Below the pieces are notes generated by a model. It did no database searches, had not been told where the DNA came from, and saw only the letters and a program-made list of their open reading frames with translations. This document shows, in pieces, positions 1 through 9,760 of a DNA stretch of 64,000 nt (position 1 is its first letter; each line of letters begins with the position of its first letter). The position numbers and the translations under genes are program-made. The DNA lies in the NCBI GenBank assembly GCA_000635015.1, contig JFMR01000036.1, positions 124,001 to 188,000 on the forward strand, written 5' to 3'. This DNA is from Prochlorococcus sp. scB243_498I20 (GTDB lineage Bacteria > Cyanobacteriota > Cyanobacteriia > PCC-6307 > Cyanobiaceae).

Positions 1-1599
1 ATGGAAAAAAATAAAGAAAAAATTATTGTAGTTGAAAATCTTACTGTTAAATATGGTCTAAAACAGCAACCTATTATCAAAAATTTTAATTTGGAAATAG
101 ATAGTGGAGATCATTTGGCCATAATAGGACCTTCTGGATGTGGAAAGACCACTTTTGCAAAAACATTAGTAAATATATTGCCTGCAAAGGCCACTTCTAA
201 AGGGTATCTATCGATTTCTAATGTAGATCCTAGGAAAATAAACAACAAAGATGCACAATTATTTAGAAGAAAGAATTTTGGATTTATTTATCAAGACTCT
301 ATAAAAAAACTTAATCCGCTAATGAGAGTTGGGGATCATTTATATGAATTATTTAAAACACATGATCAAACTAAATCATCTTTAGCTATTAAAAAATTAG
401 TAAGAGAAGTTTTTCAAAAAGTCGGAATTGAAGAAAGTAGACTTGATTCTTTCCCACATCAATTTAGCGGCGGAATGAGACAGAGAGTTTCTATAGCAAT
501 GGCACTTGCTTTGAAACCTAAATTATTAATAGCTGATGAACCTACAACAAGCTTAGATACCAAAACAAGTTTTGAAATTATGCAAGAAATAATTCATCTA
601 TGTAATGAATTTGATACAACTTTAATTTTAATTAGTCATGATATTAATCTTGCAGCAAAGTGGTGTAAAAAAGTTGCAATAATTGAAAAGGGATCGATTG
701 TTGAAAAAGGGAATATATTAGATATTTTTCAATCACCAAAATCAGATATCGGGAAAAAGTTAGTAAATGCTTCAAAAATAGTATTAGAACCAAATACTAA
801 AAATAATGCTCGAGATCAGGTCGTTCTAGAGGTAAATAACCTAAGACATTGGTATAAATTAAATTCTTCAATTTTCATTAATAAATGGAATAAGGCTTTA
901 AATGAAGTTAGTTTCAAGTTATATGAGAATGAGACTCTTGGAATAGTTGGTTCTTCAGGGAGTGGTAAAAGTACATTATGTAGAGCTTTAATTGGACTTC
1001 TTAAAGTAAGAGGTGGTGAAATCAAAATTTATGATAAAAATCATGCATCGAAAAAAAATAAATCTTTTAAAAAGAACAATAAAGTGCAAATTATTTTCCA
1101 AGATCCTTTTTCAAGTTTGAACCCGAGAATGACAATTAAAAGTATTTTGGAAGATATATTTTTTATTCAAAAGATTTCAGATAAAAGAAAAATCGAAAAA
1201 GAAATAAAATTAATGTTTAGAAATTTGAATCTACCCTTAAATAATGATTTTTTTAATTCTTATCCTAGCCAATTATCTGGTGGTCAATTGCAAAGAATTT
1301 CATTAGCCAGAGCGCTATTGTTGAAACCAAAAATTTTGATTTGTGATGAGAGCGTTAATATGTTGGATGCTTCAGTAAAAATAGAGATTCTTGAATTACT
1401 TAGAGTCTTGCAAGAAAAAATGAATTTAACGATTATCTTTATTACTCATGATTTGGGCATTGCTAAAAGATTTTGTGATAGGTTGCTAGTTATGAATCAC
1501 GGAAAGATAGTTGATGAAGGAGAAAGTTCCACAATATTCACTAAAACTCAAAACACGTATACAAAATCGCTTCTAAATTCCTCTTTGAATCTTATTTAA
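1..1599 (+). CDS. Fused double-ATPase ABC transporter subunit, peptide/nickel (Dpp/Opp) type
   Basis: Likely energises an ABC importer of the dipeptide/oligopeptide family from the cytoplasmic face of the inner membrane. Two complete nucleotide-binding domains sit in one 532-residue chain. Domain 1 has Walker A GPSGCGKT at residues 43-50, signature FSGGMRQR near 155 and Walker B ending ADEPTT. Domain 2 has Walker A GSSGSGKST from 317, signature LSGGQLQR from 425 and a Walker B region ending CDES. The fusion resembles DppD plus DppF joined head to tail. No permease or binding-protein gene is visible nearby, so the substrate is unknown. The ATG is the first base of the window, so an upstream in-frame start cannot be excluded. 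The 3' end overlaps the convergent rluD gene by 8 bases. Confidence 0.88.
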   Translation: MEKNKEKIIVVENLTVKYGLKQQPIIKNFNLEIDSGDHLAIIGPSGCGKTTFAKTLVNILPAKATSKGYLSISNVDPRKINNKDAQLFRRKNFGFIYQDSIKKLNPLMRVGDHLYELFKTHDQTKSSLAIKKLVREVFQKVGIEESRLDSFPHQFSGGMRQRVSIAMALALKPKLLIADEPTTSLDTKTSFEIMQEIIHLCNEFDTTLILISHDINLAAKWCKKVAIIEKGSIVEKGNILDIFQSPKSDIGKKLVNASKIVLEPNTKNNARDQVVLEVNNLRHWYKLNSSIFINKWNKALNEVSFKLYENETLGIVGSSGSGKSTLCRALIGLLKVRGGEIKIYDKNHASKKNKSFKKNNKVQIIFQDPFSSLNPRMTIKSILEDIFFIQKISDKRKIEKEIKLMFRNLNLPLNNDFFNSYPSQLSGGQLQRISLARALLLKPKILICDESVNMLDASVKIEILELLRVLQEKMNLTIIFITHDLGIAKRFCDRLLVMNHGKIVDEGESSTIFTKTQNTYTKSLLNSSLNLI

Positions 1600-2551
1600 T
1601 TTTAAGAACACTTAGTAATTTTTGAAAATTTAATGGTAATTCTGATTCAAATATCATTTCTTTACCATTTATTGGATGTATAAGTCCAAGCTTAATGGCG
1701 TGTAAAGCTTGGCCATCTAATTTACATGGTAGTTTTTTACATCTTCCATATAACGGATCACCCACAATTGGATGATTAATGTGAGCGCAATGTACTCTTA
1801 TTTGATGTGTACGCCCCGTATCTAGTTTGAAACTCATTAATGAGTAATTGCCAAATCTTTCTTCTAATTTCCAATAGGTACAGGCATACCTTCCTGAAGT
1901 TTCTTCAACTACTTTATATTTCAATCTATTTAATTTATCTCTGCCAATGTTTCCCACTATTTGGCCTTCTTCAGAATTCGGTGCTCCATGAATTACTGCA
2001 ATATATTCGCGTGATGCTATTTTTTCTTTAATTTGTTTCTGGAGATTTACTAATGCCTCTTGGCTTTTTGCAACAACCATACATCCGGAGGTATCTTTAT
2101 CTAATCTGTGAACAATCCCAGGTCTTAGTTTCCCATTAATTCCAGGTAGATCTTTACAGTGAAAAAGTAATCCATTCACTAAAGTTCCAGATTTGTGTCC
2201 AGGGGCTGGATGAACAATTAGTCCTGATTGTTTATTAATTACTATGATGTGCTCGTCTTCAAAAAGGATATTTAAATCCATTTTTTCAGGTTTCAAATAA
2301 ATAAGAGGTTCTGGAGGAGGCATCCATATTTGAATATTGTCGCCATTTTTTAATGGGGTCTTTGCTTTCGCAGTCTTATAGTTTACAAGTACTAAACCTG
2401 AATTTATAAAATGTTGAATTCTTGCTCTACTTTGTTCTGGCCTTTTACTTACCAACCATCTGTCTAGCCTCATAGGAAGAGGTAGCTCATAAATAATTTC
2501 TATAAGCTCACCTTCTCCAATGCCGAAAGAATTTTGATTATTTAATTCCAT
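1592..2551 (-). CDS. rluD: RluD-family 23S rRNA pseudouridine synthase
   Basis: Converts uridines in rRNA to pseudouridine. The 319-residue chain has an N-terminal S4 RNA-binding domain (about residues 24-80, with RLDRWLVS and SRARIQHFI). The RluA-type catalytic domain follows, with HRLDKDTSG at 148-156, whose Asp151 is the catalytic aspartate, and a later RTHQIRVH motif. This architecture and length fit RluD/RluA-type enzymes; the exact target uridines cannot be read from sequence. Its start overlaps the end of the upstream rbgA gene by 10 bases, so the two ribosome-maturation genes probably form one leftward transcript. Confidence 0.9.
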   Translation of the reverse strand: MELNNQNSFGIGEGELIEIIYELPLPMRLDRWLVSKRPEQSRARIQHFINSGLVLVNYKTAKAKTPLKNGDNIQIWMPPPEPLIYLKPEKMDLNILFEDEHIIVINKQSGLIVHPAPGHKSGTLVNGLLFHCKDLPGINGKLRPGIVHRLDKDTSGCMVVAKSQEALVNLQKQIKEKIASREYIAVIHGAPNSEEGQIVGNIGRDKLNRLKYKVVEETSGRYACTYWKLEERFGNYSLMSFKLDTGRTHQIRVHCAHINHPIVGDPLYGRCKKLPCKLDGQALHAIKLGLIHPINGKEMIFESELPLNFQKLLSVLKIK

Positions 2552-3414
2552 AGTGGGACTTCTAAAGCAATTTTACCCAGCATTTGATTTCTATAATCTT
2601 CCAATAACTTATGAGACATTCTCCTTTTATCGCCAGAGGTATGTTTTGAAGCTGCTTCGTCGATCCAAGCAGAAGGACTTTTAAAGCCTTTAGTAATATC
2701 AACTCCATATCTATTAGATATTTGTTTAACTGAGATATTCGCATTCTTATCTTTGTTGAGAGTGGATATAATTTTGATAAATCCAATTGCGACACTCTCT
2801 ATTTCATAAGCAGCTTCTCCAATATCGTCACATAGTGCAAGATTAAGTGCTGATTTTTGATCTTCTAAATTTGGAGGTATAACACCAGGAGCATCTAGCA
2901 GATCTATACCACTTTCTAATTTTATCCATCTTAAATTACGAGTTACGCCTGCTTTCCTAGCGCTATCTACAACTCTTTTTTTTGCGATTCTATTAATTAA
3001 TGCCGACTTTCCTACGTTTGGAAAACCAAGTGTAAGGGCTCTAATTGGCCTAATTCGCATTCCTCTAGAGAGTCTTCTATCGTCGATTGACGACCTAGAA
3101 TCTTTGGCTGACTTACAAATTTCTTTAATCCCTATTCCTCTTTTAGCATCACACCAAAGAGGATATTGATCTTTAGAATTAAACCATTTATTCCAACTAT
3201 TGATTGTATTCGGGGAGATCATATCTGATCTGTTAATGACAAGAATATGTTTTTTATTATTTATCCATTTATTTAAGTGTGGATGTCCTGTTGACAAAGG
3301 AATTCGTGCATCTCTCACTTCTATAACTAAATCTACTTTATTGATAACTTCAGATAATTTCTTTTCTGCTTTTGCGATATGGCCTGGGTACCATTGAATT
3401 TTGGGTATGTCCAC
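2542..3414 (-). CDS. rbgA: Ribosome biogenesis GTPase RbgA (YlqF)
   Basis: GTPase that helps late assembly of the large ribosomal subunit. It is a circularly permuted GTPase: the G4-like motif NRSD (61-64) comes before G1, GFPNVGKS (130-137), and G3, DAPG (174-177), which is the diagnostic order of the YlqF/YawG family. The N-terminal QWYPGHIAKA segment is also typical. At 290 residues it is family length. It lies directly upstream of rluD with a 10-base overlap. The 213-base gap on its other side separates it from the divergent pgk gene. Confidence 0.92.
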   Translation of the reverse strand: MDIPKIQWYPGHIAKAEKKLSEVINKVDLVIEVRDARIPLSTGHPHLNKWINNKKHILVINRSDMISPNTINSWNKWFNSKDQYPLWCDAKRGIGIKEICKSAKDSRSSIDDRRLSRGMRIRPIRALTLGFPNVGKSALINRIAKKRVVDSARKAGVTRNLRWIKLESGIDLLDAPGVIPPNLEDQKSALNLALCDDIGEAAYEIESVAIGFIKIISTLNKDKNANISVKQISNRYGVDITKGFKSPSAWIDEAASKHTSGDKRRMSHKLLEDYRNQMLGKIALEVPLWN

Positions 3415-3627
3415 TTCAATAAATCAAATAAAATTTTGTATTCCTTTAAGTTTTTATAAGTTTCAAAAGTATTTACTTCTAAAGTTTAGTATAAATTTAA
3501 TGACTAAAAAATTTTTATAATCGTTAATTCTTAAAATTTATTAAGGCATAGGTAACAGTAACTACTTTTTAACCCAATAAGCCCAAATTAACGTTAGGGT
3601 CTTAAGATTAAAAATTAAGCTTGTTTA

Positions 3628-4836
3628 ATGTCAAAATTATCTCTTTCCAGTCTTGATAAGACAAATTTAGAAGGAAAAAAAGTTCTTGTAAGAGTAGATT
3701 TTAATGTTCCATTAAGTGAAGATGGTCAAATAACCGACGATACGCGTATTCGTGCAGCGATCCCAACTATTGAATATCTTATTAATCATTCTGCAAAAGT
3801 TATTTTAGCTGCTCATTTTGGTAGACCAAAGGGTCAGGTCAATGAAAAAATGAGATTAACTCCGGTAGCAGCAAGATTAAGTGAATTGTTGGGGCAAAAT
3901 GTTGCTCTTACTAACAGTTGTATTGGTGATGAAGCAGTTGCACAATCAAACAGCTTATCTAATGGAGATGTTCTTTTACTTGAAAATGTTCGTTTTTTTG
4001 GTGAAGAGGAAAAGAACGATTTGGAGTTTGCTAAAAAATTAGCGTCACATGCAGATATGTATGTAAATGATGCTTTCGGTGCTGCTCATAGAGCTCATGC
4101 TTCAACACAGGGTGTTACTAATTATTTAAGTCCATCAGTTGCTGGATTTCTTTTAGAAAAAGAATTGAAATACTTACAAGGAGCAATAGATTCTCCAAAG
4201 CGTCCATTGGCAGCAATAGTTGGAGGATCAAAGGTTAGTAGCAAAATAGGAGTACTTGATTCTTTACTAGATAAGTGTGACAAAATCATGATTGGTGGAG
4301 GCATGATTTTTACTTTTTATAAAGCTAGAGGTTTAGATGTTGGAAAGAGCCTTGTAGAAGAAGATAAACTTCAGCTTGCCAGGGATTTAGAAGCAAAAGC
4401 AAAAGCAAAAGGAGTCGAATTATTATTACCTACTGATGTTGTTTTAGCAAATGAATTTTCGCCTAACGCCGAAAGTAAAATATCTCAAATTGATTCAATT
4501 AGTGGAGATTGGATGGGTCTCGATATTGGTCCAGATTCCATTAAAGTTTTTCAGAATGCTCTTGCAGAATGTAAGACAATAATTTGGAATGGGCCAATGG
4601 GAGTTTTCGAATTTGATAAATTTGCAGAAGGTACAAATGCTATAGCTACTACCCTTGCTGACTTAAGTGCTTTTTCTGAAGTTTGTACAATAATTGGTGG
4701 TGGAGATTCAGTTGCAGCAGTTGAAAAAGCAGGATTAGCTGAGAAAATGTCTCATATATCTACTGGAGGTGGCGCAAGTTTGGAACTTTTAGAAGGTAAA
4801 ACCTTACCTGGTGTAGCTGCTTTAAACGACGCTTAG
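3628..4836 (+). CDS. pgk: Phosphoglycerate kinase
   Basis: Transfers phosphate between 1,3-bisphosphoglycerate/ADP and 3-phosphoglycerate/ATP; in a cyanobacterium it serves the Calvin cycle as well as glycolysis. The 402-residue protein is full length. The N-terminal RVDFNVPL and the HFGRP segment bind 3-phosphoglycerate, and the C-terminal GGGDSVAAV and [11 protein letters not shown] glycine-rich motifs bind nucleotide. The ATG gives the usual short N-terminus ([10 protein letters not shown]). The gene ends one base before the convergent exported-protein gene, leaving no room for a dedicated terminator. Confidence 0.97.
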   Translation: MSKLSLSSLDKTNLEGKKVLVRVDFNVPLSEDGQITDDTRIRAAIPTIEYLINHSAKVILAAHFGRPKGQVNEKMRLTPVAARLSELLGQNVALTNSCIGDEAVAQSNSLSNGDVLLLENVRFFGEEEKNDLEFAKKLASHADMYVNDAFGAAHRAHASTQGVTNYLSPSVAGFLLEKELKYLQGAIDSPKRPLAAIVGGSKVSSKIGVLDSLLDKCDKIMIGGGMIFTFYKARGLDVGKSLVEEDKLQLARDLEAKAKAKGVELLLPTDVVLANEFSPNAESKISQIDSISGDWMGLDIGPDSIKVFQNALAECKTIIWNGPMGVFEFDKFAEGTNAIATTLADLSAFSEVCTIIGGGDSVAAVEKAGLAEKMSHISTGGGASLELLEGKTLPGVAALNDA

Positions 4837-4837
4837 G

Positions 4838-5572
4838 CTATATTTTATTAACAATATCAATACTCTTTGTGAAAGTAATCATTCCTTCAGGGTGAGCTAT
4901 GACTCCTGACCAAATTACTATCCCTGGTTTTAAAGGGGCTCTTGTCATTTTAAAAATTCCTCCAGATGCTAATGGCTCCAGCAATATTTCTTGTTCAAAC
5001 AATGAATTTACTTGATGAGGTTTAATTGCTCCAGCGATGATCACTTCTTCAAGTGGCTTATTTAGGATTATATCGATATCGTATTTTGAACCAGTAAGAA
5101 CTTTTTCAGGGATTTTAAAACTAATATCTATCTTCTTATCATCATTCCTTATTGTTGTGAATAAATTTTTAACGGTACCTTCATCAATTTTTCCATTTAG
5201 AACTGAAAAAACATAATCGAAATCGGATTCGAGTATATGCATTTCTCCATTAACTATTTTTCTTCCTGAAACTTTTATTCTCAATATTTCTTTATTTGGA
5301 ATATTTGACTCTAATCTTTTGATTTTCCATTTGCTATCAGGAAAATCATTGATAATTTTTGAGAACTGTTTTGGTATATTTTGGTTTTCATCATTTCTAA
5401 AATTTTTTCTAACAAACTCTAAGTCTCGCTTATTTAATGAGGTTTCTAAATTTCTTATAAAATCAACTTTTAAAGTTTGCGATATTGCTGAATAAGAGAG
5501 AATGAGATAAATAAATAAGTAGAGAGGGAATCCTATATTTCTGAATAAGTTTAAATTCAACATATTTATCAT
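4838..5572 (-). CDS. Conserved exported protein of unknown function
   Basis: I do not recognise a named domain. The 244-residue product starts with a basic/hydrophobic stretch (about residues 13-33, rich in Ile, Leu and Tyr) that looks like a signal peptide or membrane anchor, with Ser-Ala-Ile-Ser-Gln after it. The rest is soluble-looking, mixed alpha/beta, Lys- and Ile-rich and ends in a beta-rich segment. It is divergent from murG (32-base gap) and convergent with pgk. Its position beside murG could hint at an envelope role, but that is only inference. Likely restricted to picocyanobacteria. Confidence 0.75.
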   Translation of the reverse strand: MINMLNLNLFRNIGFPLYLFIYLILSYSAISQTLKVDFIRNLETSLNKRDLEFVRKNFRNDENQNIPKQFSKIINDFPDSKWKIKRLESNIPNKEILRIKVSGRKIVNGEMHILESDFDYVFSVLNGKIDEGTVKNLFTTIRNDDKKIDISFKIPEKVLTGSKYDIDIILNKPLEEVIIAGAIKPHQVNSLFEQEILLEPLASGGIFKMTRAPLKPGIVIWSGVIAHPEGMITFTKSIDIVNKI

Positions 5573-5604
5573 TTATTATTTTCATTCTACTAATTTAAGT
5601 TTTT

Positions 5605-6696
5605 ATGTCTAAAAAAAATAATTTATTAGTTGCAGCTAGTGGAACAGGAGGCCATATTTTTCCAGCTTTAGCAGTTTCTAAAGAGGTAGAAGATGACTGG
5701 AATATTCATTGGTTGGGTATTCAGCAAAGACTTGATGCGAATTTTATTCCCCAAAAATATAATTTGAAGAGTTTGAATATAAAGACACCAAGAAAAAATA
5801 TTTTTTTGTTTTATCAATATATAAAAATTTTAATGTCAACTTTTCAAATAATTAGGATCTTAAAAGAAAAAAAAATTAACTTGGTTTTTACGACTGGAGG
5901 TTATATATCTGCCCCTACTATTGTTGCTTCAAAACTTCTCAGGATACCTGTCATTATTCATGAATCAAATTTAATTCCAGGAATGGTCACGAAATATTTT
6001 GGTTTTTTGTGTAATTATGTTTTTCTAGGGTTTAAGAAAACAAATTCTTATTTAAGAAATTGTAAAACTATTTTCACCGGGACTCCTTTAAGAGATCAAT
6101 TTTATGAACCCCATCCCTTGCCAGAATGGGTCCCAAAAGGAAAAGGACCTCTTTTGATTGTTATGGGAGGTAGCCAAGGAGCAAAAGCTATAAATCAAAT
6201 TCTTAACAAATCTCTTGAATTTTTAATGAAAAAACAGTTTCGGATAGTTCATATTATTGGCGAATGTAATCAACAATCCTTCAATGTAAAAAATTCCAAT
6301 AATTATGTTCAAAAGAAATTTACTAATGAAATCGCAGCTTTAATTCAGAACTGTGATCTTGTAATATCGAGATCTGGTGCAGGAACAATAAATGAACTCA
6401 TAGAAACTGAAAAACCTTCAATATTAATTCCATTTCCTTATTCTAAAAATAATCACCAAGAGAAAAATGCAATGACTCTTGCTGAAAGTGGAGGATCAGT
6501 TTTAATGAATCAAAGTAAAATTTCTAAAGAAGTTTTTGAAGAAACTATAGAAAGAATTTTTAAGAGAAAATCAAAAAACGGAAAATATTACTATGAAATT
6601 TTAGATATTATGAAGCAGAACATGGAAAACAATAATAAAATCAAATCTAAAATTGAGATTAGAAAATTTTTTAATTATTTTTTAAAGGAATTTTGA
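5605..6696 (+). CDS. murG: MurG, lipid II synthase (UDP-GlcNAc transferase)
   Basis: Adds GlcNAc from UDP-GlcNAc to lipid I on the inner face of the membrane, the last cytoplasmic step of peptidoglycan precursor synthesis. The 363-residue GT-B enzyme shows the N-terminal glycine loop GTGGHIFPALA (about 13-23), the second glycine loop MGGSQGAKAIN in the middle, and the C-terminal UDP-binding part SRSGAGTINELIE followed by NHQEKNAM. Start codon is ATG, divergent from the exported unknown. The last 22 bases overlap the convergent aminotransferase gene. Confidence 0.95.
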   Translation: MSKKNNLLVAASGTGGHIFPALAVSKEVEDDWNIHWLGIQQRLDANFIPQKYNLKSLNIKTPRKNIFLFYQYIKILMSTFQIIRILKEKKINLVFTTGGYISAPTIVASKLLRIPVIIHESNLIPGMVTKYFGFLCNYVFLGFKKTNSYLRNCKTIFTGTPLRDQFYEPHPLPEWVPKGKGPLLIVMGGSQGAKAINQILNKSLEFLMKKQFRIVHIIGECNQQSFNVKNSNNYVQKKFTNEIAALIQNCDLVISRSGAGTINELIETEKPSILIPFPYSKNNHQEKNAMTLAESGGSVLMNQSKISKEVFEETIERIFKRKSKNGKYYYEILDIMKQNMENNNKIKSKIEIRKFFNYFLKEF

Positions 6697-7799
6697 ATTT
6701 CTTTACATAAAAGAGTGTTATTTTTCTTATTCTGCAAACTTATTCTTGCCCACTTTTCATCCAGAAATCTAAATGAAGTACATTCTCTAAGCAATATTCC
6801 CTTATTTTCTAAGTATTTTATATTAGGTGACAAGGATTTTTTACTTTCTATTAAAAAAAAGTTGGTTGAAGAGTTATGAACTTTAAGGTTCTCTATTTTT
6901 GATAATTTTTCAAATACTCTTTTTTTTTCAAAATTTATCCAGCTGTGAATTTGTTTTGTCCACTGTTCATAGAATTTCTTATTACTTAGTAGATCAATTC
7001 CTGCTTTAATAGAAAATGAATTTAAAGGCCATGGATCTCTATTGATTTCCCATTGTTTTAGTATTTTCGATGAGCCAATAACGTAACCTAATCTAAGACC
7101 AGGAATATTAAAGATTTTGGTCAAGCTTCTCAAGACTAATAAATTGTCAAATCTTTGGGTTAATGGTATTAAAGATTCTTTGTCTCCATTAGGTGTTATA
7201 GATAAGAAAGCTTCATCACAGATAACTAATTTATATTTTTTTACAACTTCCTCCAATGAATTCTTTTCCCATAATTGGCCGGTAGGGTTATGTGGATTTG
7301 TTATCCAAATAACATCACCTTTTGGATGCAGCGGAAATGATTGCGGAAAAATATCATTCCAGTTTTTTGGTAATTCGCAATGTATAAAATTGCTATTCCA
7401 ACAATTTAAAGATCTTTCATAATCAACAAATGATGGAGAAGGTATACAACTTATTCCAAATTTGGATGCTTCATAACCTGCCCAAGTTATTAGTTCAGAA
7501 GCTCCATTGCCAGGCAATATATTGTCTGGATTTATCCCATGAAACTTACCGATTATTTGTTTCAGATCATTCAAGTTTCTCTCTGGGTAATATCTAAATC
7601 CAAGATTCTTAATTCCAGCATTTAATGAATCTATTAGTATTTGAGGTGGATCAAAGGGTACTAAAGAGGCACTTGCGTCAATGATTTCAGAGGGTAATAA
7701 ATTTAATTTTTTTGCATTTGCATATACATTTCCACCATGCTTTAAGTTTGATATTTGCATGGCTAATGTTGAGTAATCATTAGTTTTCGGATTGTTCAT
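6675..7799 (-). CDS. PLP aminotransferase family protein, CobC/CobD (threonine-phosphate decarboxylase) type
   Basis: Fold-type I PLP enzyme, 374 residues. NPHNPTG at 168-174 and DEAF at 195-198 bind the cofactor. The Schiff-base lysine is Lys228 in SLTKIFNIPGLRLGY. The N-terminal HGGN motif (residues 21-24) is typical of threonine-phosphate decarboxylase/CobC-like proteins, which make aminopropanol phosphate for the (pseudo)cobalamin nucleotide loop. A histidinol-phosphate aminotransferase role is the main alternative because the families are close. It is followed by nothing in its operon and preceded by pyrD, 17 bases upstream. Confidence 0.8.
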   Translation of the reverse strand: MNNPKTNDYSTLAMQISNLKHGGNVYANAKKLNLLPSEIIDASASLVPFDPPQILIDSLNAGIKNLGFRYYPERNLNDLKQIIGKFHGINPDNILPGNGASELITWAGYEASKFGISCIPSPSFVDYERSLNCWNSNFIHCELPKNWNDIFPQSFPLHPKGDVIWITNPHNPTGQLWEKNSLEEVVKKYKLVICDEAFLSITPNGDKESLIPLTQRFDNLLVLRSLTKIFNIPGLRLGYVIGSSKILKQWEINRDPWPLNSFSIKAGIDLLSNKKFYEQWTKQIHSWINFEKKRVFEKLSKIENLKVHNSSTNFFLIESKKSLSPNIKYLENKGILLRECTSFRFLDEKWARISLQNKKNNTLLCKEIQNSFKK

Positions 7800-7816
7800 T
7801 ATTCATTTTCTAATTT

Positions 7817-8986
7817 TTATTTAACCCATTTTAAATCTGATCCAATGGCCTCTTTTATATTAGATAACTGATGTATATTAAGTTGCTTTAAAATCCCTTC
7901 AAGTATATTGGGGACTAATTGTGGCCCCTTATATATCCATCCCGTATAAAGTTGAATTAATGATGCTCCAGAGCAAATTCTTTCCCAAGCCGACTCTGGA
8001 CTATCGATTCCTCCAACACCAATTAAAATAATCTTTTTATCAATATTATTAATATGTTTTATTATTTGATTTGCTTTTTTTTGTAGAGGCTTTCCACTTA
8101 ATCCTCCATTTTCTTCAGAAAGTAATAATCCTGTTTGCCTGATCTTCCTATTTTCAAGACCTAATCTATCTATGCTGGTGTTAGTAGCAATTATCCCATC
8201 GATATTTTCCTCAATAATTAACTGGCAAATATCTTCAATATCTTTAAGGCTTAAATCTGGCGCAATTTTTACAAATAATGGTGGACAATTAGGTAAGTTT
8301 TTAATTTCTCTAAGAAGTTCTTTTAGAAGAATGGGATCTTGCAACTTTCTTAGTCCTTCAGTATTTGGAGAACTTACGTTTATTGCTGCATAATCACAAT
8401 ATGGAATTAATAATTTTAGAGAAGTTAAATAATCATCTTTTGCTTGAGATAAATCTGTAATTTTAGACTTACCAAAATTTATCCCTAAACAAATATTCTT
8501 TCTATTTTTTTTAAACTCAATTCCTTGTTCCATTAAGTTTTTAACTAGATTTTCAGCACCATTATTATTAAAACCCATTCTATTTAAGGCTGCTTCTTCC
8601 TCCGCTAATCTAAACAACCTTGGTTTGGGATTTCCATTTTGAGCAAATTTGGTTACTGTACCAAGTTCGGCAAATCCAAAACCAAAATCTTTCCATACAT
8701 TTGCAGCATTTCCATTTTTGTCAAAACCCGCAGCTAAACCAATTGGATTACAAAAATTTATACCACATATGCTCTGAGTTAACCTTTTATCAACTATAGA
8801 AAATTCTTCATTTAGATTTTTTAAGATAGATGAAACTACAGGCCAATTATATTTTCTTGAACTGAATGATAAAAGGCTAAGAGATAAATTAGTTAAGTAT
8901 TCTGCATCAATTCCAGAGTCTCTTTTTAATACAGGGGTAATCAAGTTTTTATAAAGATTTTTAAATTCTCCTTTCTGTTCATTCAT
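7817..8986 (-). CDS. pyrD: Dihydroorotate dehydrogenase (quinone), class 2
   Basis: Oxidises dihydroorotate to orotate with FMN and passes electrons to membrane quinone, the fourth step of pyrimidine synthesis. The 389 residues carry the class 2 layout: an N-terminal extension that docks to the membrane, then a TIM barrel with NPIGLAAGFDKNG, ELGTVT, the NVSSPNTEGLR segment and the FMN phosphate-binding GVGGIDSPESAWE near the C-terminus. It sits 6 bases after rnhA and 17 bases before the CobC-like gene, all on the same strand. Confidence 0.95.
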   Translation of the reverse strand: MNEQKGEFKNLYKNLITPVLKRDSGIDAEYLTNLSLSLLSFSSRKYNWPVVSSILKNLNEEFSIVDKRLTQSICGINFCNPIGLAAGFDKNGNAANVWKDFGFGFAELGTVTKFAQNGNPKPRLFRLAEEEAALNRMGFNNNGAENLVKNLMEQGIEFKKNRKNICLGINFGKSKITDLSQAKDDYLTSLKLLIPYCDYAAINVSSPNTEGLRKLQDPILLKELLREIKNLPNCPPLFVKIAPDLSLKDIEDICQLIIEENIDGIIATNTSIDRLGLENRKIRQTGLLLSEENGGLSGKPLQKKANQIIKHINNIDKKIILIGVGGIDSPESAWERICSGASLIQLYTGWIYKGPQLVPNILEGILKQLNIHQLSNIKEAIGSDLKWVK

Positions 8987-8992
8987 AAAAAA

Positions 8993-9712
8993 TTAGGCTT
9001 CCTTTTTTTCTATTATCCAATATTTTTTATCTTTAGGAATCAATCTCCAATTACGCCATTCAAAAAGTGCATATAGTTTGATCTTTAAGTAGTTTTCTTC
9101 ACCTAATAAGGTGCTTAGTTCTGGTGAACTTAACAAATACTTCTTGTCGGCAAATTTTTGAATTAATTCATTCCTTGAAAATAATTTCTGAATTTCTGAA
9201 GGGGCATTTTTTTCAAAAAAGTCAGCTGAAGATTCTGACTCCTTTAATTTACTTTCTAGAGATATACCTTTGCTATAGTTGGTTGCGATTTTATCAACTC
9301 TATCATTTTGCTTGTCACCACTATGACCCTTAACATATTCCATTACAAGGCCATTAATTCTTAATTGATCAATTTTTTGCCATAAATCAAGATTTTGAAC
9401 TGATTTTCCTGAGCTTGTTTTCCATCCATTTCTCTTCCAATTAGTAATCCATTTTGTATAACCTTCTATGACATATTTACTATCAGTTCTTAATTTAAAG
9501 TTCTCCTTTAATTTATAGGTTTTTAATTTCTCAAGAGTTTTTATAGCCGCAGTGAGTTCCATTCTATTATTGGTAGTATTTTGCTCGGAACCCCCTATTT
9601 CTAATTCACTTTTGTCGTCAAAAATTATTAGGCCACCCCAACCACCTGGACCTGGATTACCACTGCAGGCTCCATCTGTTGCAGCTTCAATTGCAATACT
9701 ATCAATATTCAT
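8993..9712 (-). CDS. rnhA: Ribonuclease HI with a C-terminal extension
   Basis: Cleaves RNA in RNA-DNA hybrids (primers and R-loops). Residues 1-145 form a standard RNase H domain: Asp13 in ATDGACSGNPG, Glu52 in NNRMELTAA, Asp77 in RTDSKY, and a final acidic residue in GDKQNDRVDKIA. Typical bacterial RNase HI is about 150 residues; this one is 239, with an extra Lys/Glu-rich and then Trp-rich tail ending near FEWRNWRLIPKDKKYW. That tail is probably a lineage extension of unknown use. The gene follows rplL after a 48-base gap containing an inverted repeat. Confidence 0.92.
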   Translation of the reverse strand: MNIDSIAIEAATDGACSGNPGPGGWGGLIIFDDKSELEIGGSEQNTTNNRMELTAAIKTLEKLKTYKLKENFKLRTDSKYVIEGYTKWITNWKRNGWKTSSGKSVQNLDLWQKIDQLRINGLVMEYVKGHSGDKQNDRVDKIATNYSKGISLESKLKESESSADFFEKNAPSEIQKLFSRNELIQKFADKKYLLSSPELSTLLGEENYLKIKLYALFEWRNWRLIPKDKKYWIIEKKEA

Positions 9713-9720
9713 AATTTTTA

Positions 9721-9746
9721 AAGCCGATATTAAAGTCTATCGGCTT
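9721..9746 (-). terminator. Inverted repeat after rplL, weak terminator or attenuator
   Basis: An 8-base perfect inverted repeat (AAGCCGAT at 9721-9728, ATCGGCTT at 9739-9746) with a 10-base loop lies between the rplL stop and the rnhA start. The downstream side on the minus strand is only moderately T-rich, so full termination is doubtful. It may reduce read-through from the ribosomal-protein block into rnhA or stabilise the rplL mRNA end. Confidence 0.45.
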
Positions 9747-9760
9747 GAAAAAATATTCTC

